Source: Escallonia rubra (taxonomy: Eukaryota > Streptophyta > Magnoliopsida > Escalloniales > Escalloniaceae). From it: a stretch of 64,000 bases of DNA. A program made the position numbers and the translations under genes. Shown piece by piece: positions 43,917 to 55,900 of this stretch (positions within the stretch are counted from its first letter, which is position 1; each line of letters opens with the position of its first letter). The stretch covers positions 310,001-374,000 of the forward strand of contig JAVXUO010000518.1 of the NCBI GenBank assembly GCA_033065855.1, in the 5' to 3' direction. The notes under the pieces are model-generated. The model was given only the letters and a program-made list of their open reading frames with translations, ran no database searches and had not been told where the DNA came from.

Positions 43917-44847
43917 AGCTGGTACTGGTAATGTACAGCACTTTTTGGAGTTAACACTCATATTATGCAGAACTGAAGAACGACTTGTATCTTAATGCTG
44001 TACTTCTTCATTTTGTTCATCTTCTGAACGTCTATAAAACTTTTACTGTATCTTCAGAAAGTATTCTGACTCCCTCAATCTTTTTCTATTTAATTCTGGC
44101 TAAGTCATTATTTAAAGTTCAAGTTAGCTGCTGGAATACTTTCTAAGACATATAAATTACTGCAGATTATATTACAGCCTGCATGATGTACAAGTTCTCA
44201 CGAGAGTGTAATGATAATCCCATTGCACGGCACAGCACATGCTTACCTAAAATGACATTATTGCCTTTATTATACGCACATGGACGGCATATGCTTACTT
44301 AAAAGGGGCACTTTAGGAAGAAAGTTACGATAAGAAACAGCTTTGCAACGATATTGTCAATTATACGGGATATTATAGCAAGAGTTGTAATTACTCGTAG
44401 GGGTGTGTCATGCGTGTGCGCGTGTGTCGTGTGCCTGTTTGTATTTGCTACTATGGGGCTGTTTGTGAGTGGCTGTGTGTTGTATGTGTGTGACTATGTG
44501 TGCCTCGTTTGTGTCTGACTGTGTGCGTGTGACTCTGTGTGTCAATGGGTGTGTAGAATTTTGGGGTAAGAGTTGGTAGGACTAGGGGACGGAGGTGGGA
44601 CTTGGTAGTGTGTCTCTAGTCGCCGGAGTCCTGATGGGTTGGCTCGTCGTCAGGGAGCATGGTGGCACTATGTGAGATTTTGGTCGCGATGATATTGGTT
44701 AATAACAATTTTGTAATAGTAGTACAATACTAATAAAAAAAAAAATCAGGAATAATATATATATCCAGCCAAACACTCATTTAGATTTTATTTTCTTTCT
44801 TTATTTCATGATGAATGTAATAATCAAAATGTATTTTGTTCTTTTTT
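43917..44847. other. 3' region of B3 gene and intergenic DNA
   Basis: Probable 3' UTR to about 44100. 44400-44560 is an imperfect GT-rich tract (GTGTGTCATGCGTGTGCGCG and similar). No other gene seen. Confidence 0.5.
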
Positions 44848-45160
44848 AACCTTTAGATCAGACATGTACTAATGTCTGAACGTTTTGATAAAAAGTAACA
44901 GAAACAGGAAAACCCACAAAGTTGTGCAGATCATGCAGAGGCCTAAAGCAAGATCTGGCACAAACAATGGCCACATTTTTAACCTTTAGATCAGACAGGT
45001 ACTGATGTCTGAACGTTTTGATAAAAAGTAACAGAAACATGAAAACCCACAAAGTTGTGCAGATGATGCAGAGGCCGAAAGCAAAATCTGGTACAAACAA
45101 TGGCCACATGAGCAATGATGTAGCCATAAGCCCGGCATAGCCCTGCAAACACGCCATGAA
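44848..45160 (-). pseudogene. Orphan membrane-protein exon, tandemly duplicated
   Basis: Minus strand: an acceptor-like TTTGCAG at about 45143 is followed by an open hydrophobic stretch (GYAGLMATSLLMWPLFVPDF, then ICTTLWVFMFLLLFIKTFRH) that looks like two membrane segments and ends soon after YLSDLK. The left 133 bp (44848-44980) are a tandem repeat of 44981-45107 with a few mismatches. No companion exons were found nearby, so this is a gene fragment. The parent family was not recognised. Confidence 0.5.
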
Positions 45161-45272
45161 AACAAGCACATCGTTAAGTGTTTCTAGCAGAGAGAAAAAT
45201 ACTGAATAATATAAGTATGACTGTTGTACTATGCTAAATTGCTAGTCAAAGCAGCATTATAGCGTTGCATGT

Positions 45273-45328
45273 AAGTTAACTTTCAAAATACTCTCACGTG
45301 TAACGAAAAGTATTTTGAAAGTTAACTT
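45273..45328. repeat. 20-bp perfect inverted repeat
   Basis: Arms AAGTTAACTTTCAAAATACT (45273-45292) and its complement (45309-45328) surround a 16-bp loop containing CACGTG-like sequence. A related CTCACGTGTAA.CG occurs again at about 45358. Possibly a miniature transposon remnant. Confidence 0.75.
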
Positions 45329-45406
45329 TCATCTTACAATTTTAGATAAAAAAAGACTCACGTGTAAACGGAAAGTTGACAACAACCTAATGAGTAATTA
45401 TTTCAA

Positions 45407-46549
45407 GAGTTAAATAAGCGGTTGACCACTGTACTATAACTCAAATTCAACTTTGGTCACTAGACTTCGATTTGTGTCAAAGTGACCAGTGAACTCGTTA
45501 ATTTGTCCAATTAGGTAATTCTATTATGTTCGGTCAAGCTTAAGTCCGTTAAGCTTAAGTCCGTTAAGTGATTTAATTCGAGGGCAAATTCGTGGCTCTC
45601 TGTTTTTCTATTTCTCTCTCCTGTTCTTCTTCTTCTTCTATCTTATTCCATTTCTCCGACTAACGAGCATAGCCACGACTACAAACCAAGAACCACCTCT
45701 CTCCTCTCCTTGCTTGACAATCAAAGTACAGTTCCATTATTTGGGTGAAATTTGAATCAATAAATAATCGAATCAATTCAACTTAAGCATCAAACCCATT
45801 TGGATTACTTGGGAATGAAAACAGTTTTTTTGGCTTGGTGTTGTGGTTCTGATGGTCGATCTCCTCCTCCTCTGCTTCTTCTTCCATAACCCTTCCACAC
45901 GCCACCGCTAAGACCTTGTACAGTATCTCGTACCCACCTCTATAGTGTCATCATCATTTTGGGATCTGATTGGGTCCTTCTTGAAAGTAAGGGATAGCAC
46001 AATCAAATCCAGTTGTGTGTATTGCGTGGAGCTGATGAAAGTGATCTGGGAGGACTTTAAGGGGCGGTTTGATGAATGATTTTGGATCTGAAATGAGGAG
46101 AATGGGAGAGGGAAAGGAGCCACATGACTGTGAATCTGTGATAGTTACGTGTGTAAATGGATGAGAAGGAAATTCTTTTTTTTTTCCCTTTAAAGATGGT
46201 GTTGTGGTTCTGATGGTGGTGTTAGAAGTGGGTAATGGTTGGTGGTGGCAGTGTAGTTGGGTGGGGCAGCGACGAGATGAAGAAGAAGAGGAAAAGAAAA
46301 AAGAAAATAATAATCATAATTGGACCAAAAAATTAAAAAAGAAGAATAAAAGTTCTGCATTTTGCCATCAATTTAAGCCCCATGTGCACGACACGTGATC
46401 ATTTTAACGGGGCATTTGATTAATTGAATCTAACAACATGACTTAATTGGATAAATTGATGAGTCCAGTAGTCACTTTAACACAAATTAAATTTCAGTGA
46501 CTAAAGTTGAATTTGTGTTATAATACAGTGTCAGCCGAGTATTTAATTC
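45407..46549. mobile_element. Non-autonomous Mutator-like element 2, 1.14 kb
   Basis: Imperfect terminal inverted repeats of roughly 130 bp start GAGTTAAATAAGCGGTTGAC and, from the other end, GAATTAAATACTCGGCTGAC. A perfect 9-bp duplication, TTATTTCAA, flanks the element at 45398-45406 and 46550-46558. The interior has CTTCTTCTTCTTC on the left and GAAGAAGAAGAGG on the right, plus GTTGTGGTTCTGATGGT in two places (45839 and 46200). No transposase. The TIRs are more diverged than those of the MULE at 10151, so it is probably older. Confidence 0.85.
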
Positions 46550-46558
46550 TTATTTCAA

Positions 46559-46968
46559 ACGTTGATTTTAGACCTCAAGTCCTCTCTTTAATTACCTCCA
46601 AAAAATTTTGTAAATTTTCTTTTGTAGTGTCCAAGAAATACATCGAATAAAAGATAATATCCTCAGTTATAATTTAAAAAAATTCCTCCTTCCAAACACA
46701 TACTACTAAAGTAAAATTCTCTAATGTAAAAAATTAGAAATTAGAGGACGAAAGACTAGCTAAATGGCCTGCTATTTCACCAGAAAAATTCCATAAAACA
46801 TTTTCCCCGAATTTCCATGGCCAGAAAATTTCTCCCCAAGCCACCCCCCCACCATTCCTGACTTACTGATATTTACCTCCCCAAAGCCCTCTCTTTCTCA
46901 CTCCAACTCACTGCGATTGCCTCATCTTCCTCTCGTACATCAGTTCGCATATGCAGTGACGCCCGGCG
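46559..46968. promoter_or_regulatory. 5' flank of PREP
   Basis: 410 bp between the MULE duplication and the start codon. The pyrimidine-rich CCCTCTCTTTCTCACTCC near 46890 fits a TATA-less housekeeping promoter or leader. No clear TATA box at the right spacing. Confidence 0.35.
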
Positions 46969-49900
46969 ATGGACAGGGCCGTTCTACTCCGCTCCTCACT
47001 GGCCTGCACCAGAACCGTCTGCCGCGGCCCGGCCCACAGGCTCGCCCGCCTCTCCTCCAAGCGACACCGTCCCATCCCGAGCCCTCACCGCCGCTCCTTC
47101 CTCCGCAACCACCTCCGCCTCATCACCACCGCCTCGCCTCCCTCCCTCCACCTGAAAGGCAACTTCTGCCCCCTCTCCACCAGGGCCATCGCCACCTCCT
47201 CGCCGCAGTCCGCCACAGGTACGTCGTCCCCAATCGTCCTTCCCCCCAAAGTTGTCAAACCGTTCGGGTTGGGTTTAATCTAGGTGATTGTTGCAGATGT
47301 TATCGAGGATGACGTGGCGGAGAAGCTCGGGTTCGAGAAGGTGTCGGAGCAGTTTATTGAGGAGTGCAAATCGAAGGCTGTGTTGTACAAGCATAAGAAG
47401 ACCGGGGCCGAGATTATGTCGGTAGCGAATGACGATGAGAACAAGGTTTTTGGCGTTGTTTTTCGAACTCCTCCGTAAGTAAATTTACATTATTTCAATT
47501 TTTAATTCGCTATGCTAGTAGTCTTTGTTTTCGTAAATTGTTGTGTTTTGAGTGGAACTGAGGATACGAACTCGGAAGACTTAGTTTAGTGGTGGCAACA
47601 TTTGATGTTCTTTCATTGTATTACTTTGTGCCTGGTAGGTCTAAGATATTGAGTTTTAGAGGAGACTAGATGAAAGTTGTGTTTTGGAAAAAATAGTCTC
47701 ACGTGGTTTAAGAAAGAATGCCTAGGAGGGATGAAATTGATATAAATATGTAGAAGTTGTAGAAGAGTTCTATTTTTTATTTTAAGTATACGTGTTAGAG
47801 TTAATAGTTGACATGTGGCATTAGAAAGACTTGCCAGTGAAGGAGAATAGTAGGAGAGATAAGTGCTTAATTTCTTTCTGTAATTAGAGATGAGATGGCT
47901 GAACAGTTTTATGACGATATTTAGAGGTCATGTTAGTCGTCCATTATAGTAAGATGTAGTTTAGATTTGGGAATGAATTTCTTGATGTACTTAGGCAATG
48001 TGGATGAATATCAGTTACATTAAAGGTAAAAACACAAATCAGGAGTGGTGCAGATTAAATGTGAAGGAACTACCAAAATACAACACAATTCCATTATCAG
48101 GTGATTGTTACACTGCTCATAAATTTAAGGCATGTAGTGCAATTGATCTTTTACTTCTAAAGCTGAAAGGCATAATGTAACTGCACCACTAAGGAAGATG
48201 ATATGATCACGGATGGTGGTAGTGTTATCGTGGGAAACTTCAATGTTTGGCGAATGAACACCATAAAGATATAAGACACTGCCGCTAGCAGCTGAGGAGA
48301 CAGTGGGAAACTCCAAAGTTTGGCGAATGAACACCATAAAGATATAAGACACTGCCACTAGCAGCTGAGGAGACAGGTAGTCATCTTTTGCTTCATTGTC
48401 CGTCTGCCAAGAGCTGCGGGCCTTTGCGTTCCATTTTGGATGACGGCATGGACTGTTATTGCTTTCTTCACTGCTGGGCTCAGGGAGCATCACAATTGGA
48501 GAGGGGCTTCTTTTGGTGGTATTTTCAGCTGGAATGAACTAGGCACCACCTTTAGCAGCTGAGTAGGTCCACTTTGGAGGTAAAAGAGATCTCTTTGTGC
48601 TTGAATATTTGACGTTGGCACTTGGGAACATCTCTTTTAACTTTTTACGTCCAGGGTTTTACCCCGCTTTGGCGGTTTTTCTGGTTCCTCTAATGGTAAT
48701 TCTACTTGTCAGGAGAAAATAGGATTCGACACTAATTTGGCTTGATAGTATGATGCAGTGTAGTATGTCTGAAACACTTGTGGGACGTATCAGACTATCA
48801 TTTTGACTGTAGCTTAAATTCTCAATAAAAACAAGAGAGGATATTCAGACAGACAGTTTTTCAGGTGTGTTTGTGCTTTTTACCAAGTTTGTGCCAAATT
48901 TCTAGCAAGTTTATCCCAAAGTTAGGAACCTTCAGCCTGGGAGCTGCTAAAAAACCTCTGAGCAGGGAACACAGAAAATTGCGATTAAAAGAACAATATC
49001 CCAAAAGAACCTTCTTACTCTTGCTAGTTGCAACAACGCAGCTACAGTAGACTTTTCTTACGCACCAGCAAAGTTTGACAATTGCTTTCTGAAATTCATA
49101 TCTGAAGCATCACAGCATTACCCCGTAAACCAACCCTTTGGAATAAATGTGATAAACTTGTATCCCAGAGACAAAAACATTTTACATGTCAAGTATTAGA
49201 TCATGCAATTTAGTTCTTTCCCTAAGCAAATCTCTAGTCTCAAAGAGTAAAGAATCACAAACAATTTTACAATGTGTAGAAATTTCACATATTTATTATG
49301 GTTTCTTTAAGTCATGTAGGACACAGAACTGCTGCAGGCATTACCAAGAGTCAGCCACACTTGTGGCACCAAAAATCTGGCTATACAACCCAAACCCATT
49401 GTTACAAACACAATTGTGCTATAGACATAATGACTGAAGCAAATCAAACACAAGAGCACGGATATGAGAGAACTCCAACCCACTATACACACAAGTCAGA
49501 TTTTACTAAGAACCCTCTAGTTTATCTCTCAATGACAGATGCACCTAATAACAAGATAATACACGATATTTATAGCTCCACCCTCTACTTGTGACCTAAA
49601 AAATTTGGGTTGGGGGCTACCGCCCCCAAACCACCACAATAACACGCTGCGCAGGAGTAATCGAAAGGTAATGCCTCTAGGGAAAGCTGTTTTTCAGTTC
49701 CTTTGGCTCCGCTCCCCTTGCTCATTCCGCTTCGGACAAGTTTCAATTTTGCTTTTGCCTTTAGCTGTAAAATACAAGACAAATATCAACACACAAATAA
49801 TACGAGGGCCCTCCTTAGAATTTGTTGACATATTTTGTATTAAGTCAGCATCTAATTCTTATACTTGCATTTCTAACTTTGATTCAGGAAAGATTCAACT

Positions 49901-52900
49901 GGAATTCCTCACATATTGGAGCACAGTGTATTGTGTGGTTCGAGAAAATATCCTTTGAAAGAACCATTTGTTGAGCTATTGAAAGGGAGCTTGCACACCT
50001 TTCTTAATGCATTCACGTATCCTGATCGGACCTGCTATCCTGTTGCTTCGACCAATACAAAGGTTAGAGCAATCTTGTGAAGGTTCTTGACGATCTTTCT
50101 GCAGCGTAATCTCAAACTAATGTATGGTTTTTGTTTCTCAAATAGGACTTTTATAACCTGGTTGATGTATACTTGGATGCCGTCTTTTTTCCTAAATGCG
50201 TGGAGGATTTTCAGACTTTTCAACAAGAGGGTTGGCATTATGAGCTGAACGACCCTTCAGAAGACATAACTTATAAAGGTGGGTTTTGTGAGGCCTGATC
50301 AAATTATTCTCCATTCTTACTGTGCCTCATATTTTCTAATTATATAATTCATGTGAAACAAAAGATTGGTAAACGACAAGAACAAGGAGAGCCCTGATCA
50401 CATTGCTTGTCCTCTTTCTGAATGTTCTTTATGCCAACTTCAGGTGTTGTCTTTAATGAGATGAAAGGTGTTTACTCCCAACCAGATAACATATTAGGCC
50501 GAGCATCTCAACAGGTAAGTCCTTGCTATTACCAACTCGTTTCTCGCTTTATTGAGCTGTTGCTATTTTTCAAAATGACACTCAGTTGGCTCTTGCATAC
50601 ATGGAAAATGAAACTACAATCTTTACTGGAACCTGGGTTTTCTTATGCAGAACTTATGTAGTTCGATATATTTTGTGAAATATATCAGTTGTATCTATTC
50701 TCATATCTGATAATCTGTTCTGTTTGACAGAAGTCTGCAGCTTTCGTTTCCACAGTGAAAGTAATAACCCCCCCCCCCCCACCCCCCTCCCCTGGTCATC
50801 ACACTATATTGCTGGTTATTCCACGAAGATTCTAAAATTCTTTGTTAGTTTACTTTACTTTCCTGTATACCTCAAGTGCACTAAACTACCTGTTTGAACA
50901 GAAACTCCAATTTTTGTTTGTCAAAGTTTTTCATCTCTTGAATTTAGAAGCTTGAGCCTTCTAACCTTCGTATATAGCTATTTTCGCACTTGTCATACTT
51001 TATATGCATGCTGATGATGGAGTTTGAAACGCAAACAGTATGCTCTCTTCTACGCAGGCTCTTTTTCCAGACAATACTTATGGGGTTGACAGTGGAGGTG
51101 ATCCAAAAGTAATCCCCAAGCTCACATTTGATGAATTCAAGGTTTGTTGCATTTTCATGTTGTTTTTCTTCTTCAGTATGCAATTTCTTGTACTTTCAAC
51201 CGTTTATTAGTAGAATTACGGTGTCGTCTTGTATGGCAATAGGTTAATCTCATGTATCATGTGGTTGGAGCTATATAATACTCTTTTTTCTTCTACTTTA
51301 TAGCATATGCACCATCTGAAGCTTCAAAACCATCTGCAGAGGATTTTGCTAACACTTCGGCTCAATGCAGTTGAATAGATATTTCTTGTAAAGCAGGGCA
51401 TGGAAATAAAAGACCATTCATGCCCAACCCATGTATGTATTGGGTTCTTGCCAGGCTTTGGCAGGCAAAACGGTCCCACCATTGCGAGGAGAGTTCTCCA
51501 GTGCTTTTTCCCGACTGTTTTTACATATCCAACTTGTGACCTCCCAGGTCATGATGGAGCAACCCTAACGCAATGCATGGAAATAAAGGGCATTGCCTTT
51601 CATGCAAATCTAGTCTAATTTTCACACTTCTTCGATTAAGTAATCTCATCAACTGTGAAGTGAAAAAGATATATTTAATGTACGACTGAATTAGGACTGT
51701 CGTTGGGGTTTGTTCGTGCCGAGTTTTTACAGCTAAGAGGTTATCGTGGAGTTGGGGATTTTCCAATTTGAATTTTGTAAAGGGTGGAAAACAAGCAAGA
51801 CAATTTGGGGCACGCTTAGTAGAGTGGATGAAGAATTGGAAGTATTGGCCACAATGCACCTTGACTTTTGCTTCATTAGTTACAGTCACAATCTTCTACA
51901 TGCAGTGAATTGTATGATTGGGGTAAATGCAAAAATCTGCCTAATAATGTCATGGTTTTAAAAGGCCTCATACTATGGCAAGTATGTTCTGTTATATGTC
52001 TGGGGATGTATCTTTGTATTTCTTTCTAAAGCATAAGAAAGTAAGAGGAATAAAATTCTTTTATTTACAATGAGGTTAGCCATAAGCATGAGACAGTTTA
52101 TGCACTTTACCCTTTTCTTTCATGGGTAAAGTGCATTCTTACCTTCCCCATATTCTCTTGAAAGGAAAGAGTATCGTTGGCTTCAGAGAGATGTGTCTCC
52201 TCCTTTATCCCCTCCTTCCGCTTTTGCACCTAGCAAAAGAAAATGTATCTATTGCTCCAGTTTTACCTCCAAACATGATTTTGGGCTAATATTATGTTTC
52301 TGGTTTTTTTCTCTATGACATGAATGCAACTCTGTTTGTTATGTGGGCTTTCTCTTTACTTTTTTTTTTGGTTACACTTTCTCTTTACTATAGCTGAATG
52401 ATTGAGCGCGGGAAGCATATGTCTATTGTCCGTTTATGTGTGAGGGTAAAGAGATCTGTTTGCTGGATTTTAAAATTTTGCCAGTGCAGAAACTTGAGAC
52501 GCTGGACAGAGAAGGAGAAGGAAGAGAATTCATAAGCATCACATTTAGGATGAGTGTCCAAAGGAGTTTTAAAAACTTTTGAGAGTTATTAAATCGTGTT
52601 TGGTATTATATTTGAAGACTTTAGTAAGCCATCTAGAAGCTTCTAGACAATTTAGCTTTATTGGATGTGGTCTCCCTCCATATTGATAAACTGAATAGGT
52701 TGGTCTGTTGCAGCCATATAGTTGTAAAGGGAGTCATCTAAAAGTTCTATAAAAACTTCATTTTTTTTTCACCCCAGACCATTATGGTCGTTTTTACCAA
52801 TTCGAAGTGCCAAATTAGCTTTATGTCAAAAATGTAAGAGGAATGAGTTAGACGAAGATAGGAGAATAAGTTGTAATGTCTAGGCATGAAAATCTATCTG

Positions 52901-55900
52901 CAAATTAAATGTAGAATCTTAGGTTGATAGTTAAGACTTACTATGCTCCAATCATTTTCACCCTAAGCATGTCACGCACATTCATATAGCTTACTTCCTT
53001 CAGTTGACGAAATGGCATTTCATCAATTTTATTTACAGGAGTTTCACCGCAAATATTACCATCCGAGCAATGCCAGGATATGGTTTTATGGAGATGACGA
53101 TCCTAATGAGCGGCTGCGCCTTTTAAGTGGTATTTTTAGTTCTAAACTACTACTTATTATTATTTTTTAATTCAAAAAAATTGAACACGATAATGTAAAA
53201 TGAGAAATAAAATAAGCATTGCACACAAGAAGTTTTTCTCAAGTGTTGCAACTATCTGCCTTTTCTCTATCTGAATTTTTCTTTTTCCTTTACGAAAGTT
53301 GAATAATGCTTAATAATCAAGAATACCTAAATGGTTCTTGCTATTACCCAAGTTACGTATCTTAATTGACGTGCGCGTCAGCTTTCGTATTGCTTTGTTT
53401 ATTAGCCTCATAATCAGTGAGTTCAGGATTGAGGCAGCTGTACTAGGATTGTAGTGTCTAATGAGCTCTTTCTTTATCAGAATATCTAGATATGTTCGAT
53501 GCAAGTTCAGCTCCTCAGGAGTCGAGAGTTGAAAGGCAGAAATTATTTTCTGAGCCAATCAGGATAGTTGAGAAATATCCTGCTGCTGAAAGCGGTGATT
53601 TGAAAAAGAAACACATGGTATGCCTTAATTGGTTGATCTCTGAGAAGCCACTAGACTTGGAAACTGAACTTGCCCTGGGTTTTCTGGACCATCTATTATT
53701 GGGAACTCCTGCTTCTCCTTTGAGGAAAATACTGCTGGAAAGTCGTTTGGGTGAGGCCATTGTTGGGGGTGGGGTTGAAGATGAGCTCCTTCAGCCCCAG
53801 TTCAGTATTGGATTGAAGGGTGTTTCTGAAGATGACACTCAAAAGGTTGAAGAGTTGGTCATGAGCACGCTTAAATCTTTGGCAGAGGAAGGTTTTGATG
53901 CGGAGGCTGTGGAGGCATCCATGAATACGATTGAGTTCTCTCTCCGAGAAAATAACACTGGGTCTTTTCCTCGTGGCTTAGCACTGATGCTGCGGTCCGT
54001 TGTAAGAGATGCTCTACTGTCATAGTGGCTTACTAAAATTGGAGTTGTTTCCTTCTTTCATCTGAATAACATATGCCTTTTCTCTCATTTTCATAGGGAA
54101 AGTGGGTCTATGATATGGATCCATTCGAACCGTTAAAATATCAGGGACCCCTGGCAGCCCTTAAAGCCAGAATAGCCAAGGAAGGTTCTAAAGCTGTTTT
54201 TGCTCCTTTGTTAGAAAAATTTATTTTGAATAACCCTCACCTTGTAACCATCGAGATGCAGGTAATATATACACCCTGCAACTTGCACTACCTGTTAATA
54301 ATCATTCATGTGTATCCATAGATCATAGTCCTGCTTGCTATTTGTTTTAGCCTGACACAGAGAAGGCTTCGCATGAGGAAGCAGCTGAGAAAGAAATTTT
54401 GGATAAAGTTAAAGCAAGCATGACCAAAGAAGATCTTGCTGAGCTGGCACGAGCTACACATGAGCTACGATTGAAGCAGGAAACTCCTGACCCGCCAGAA
54501 GCTTTAAAAGCTGTACCAAGCCTCTCTCTGCAAGACATTCCGAAAAAACCTATACATGTTCCCTCCGAGGTTATTATACTTCCATGATCTTAGTTTTGGG
54601 TGTCTTTGTGTTTCTTTCTTGGATAGGAAGACCTTATTGTCCTTTCCTTTGGTGATTGTAGATCGGTGAAATCAACGGGGTAAAGGTTTTGCAGCATGAC
54701 CTTTTCACTAATGATGTCCTGTACAGTGAAGTTGTATTTGACTTAAGTTCATTGAAGCAAGAGCTTCTTCCGTTGGTACCACTTTTCTGGTGAGATGCTG
54801 CCTTTAGTGGATATTGGTCACTATCCAAGTTTTCACAAAATTCTGCCACGACTTTTTAACTACCATACCGTTATAATTCTCACAAGAGGAAAAAGAAAAA
54901 AAAATATGATATAGATCAAGAGAGGGAGAGGGAGATCAATGACTAACATTGTGCTTGATTATGGTTTATATAATCTTTGTTTTGCTAGATGTGCTTGATG
55001 TTATAAATTCTTCTATCCATGCATATCATTTCGAGGCCAATGACCACAGTATATTGTAGATATATGGCACTTTAATTAGCATACCCTGTTCTTCTTGTAG
55101 TGTGTTACATACCCAATCTTCTTTAACTTGACCTTAAGATGTAAAACATGAGTGTTAGTCAAAATGAGAATTTCTTGTTAAATTGGCAGTTGCTCTAAAA
55201 GCTTATGCTGAAAGAGATTGGGCGCAAAAATGTATATCATGCTTAGCACTTCTTCTCACGTGCACCAACACCAAGTGCACAAATAAAATGGAGCGCAATT
55301 GCACTATTATGAAGGGGCGACCATATGTGCAAGCGAGAAGTGAAAGCATCCAACCCAAAACCAATTGGCAATGGTGGAGAGCCCCACACGGCTTATGTAT
55401 TGAATGATATTCTCAACGTGGAATTCTGAGGTGGATAACATGAGCAGAAGCAAGTCATGAAGATTTGATGGCTTTGCAAAAGTTGGAGGAAGGATGTCCA
55501 TGTAGTAGTGTTAATTGTTTTGGCTTGCTAGATGATTGTCCTATTCTGCAATTTTTGCTGTGGGAATTACAGCTTATTCCATACTTGTATGTTGATACTT
55601 GATACAAAGCTTTTATTCTGCAATCTCTTAGATTATCCATGGACCTGATTTGTGCTGCCATTACCCTATAATGTAAGACATTGTCCGTAACATACTTACT
55701 TGCAATTAGTCGACTGTGACTAGAACCACGAGTCTGACCAATAAGCATACAATTTGATAGGAGATTATTGTCATAAGAAAGGGGCAAAAAGATTAAAGTG
55801 CAACTAGACGTGGAAATGAAATCTCTTGTAAAAATCTAAACTTTCACTCACTTCATAACCAGTCAATCGCTGCTGGAGATGGGCACAAAAGACCTGGATT

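Noticed and set aside
44400..44560. GT-rich stretch as a telomere-like or functional repeat
   Set aside because: Irregular GTGTG mixture without a plant telomere unit (TTTAGGG). Ordinary low-complexity DNA.
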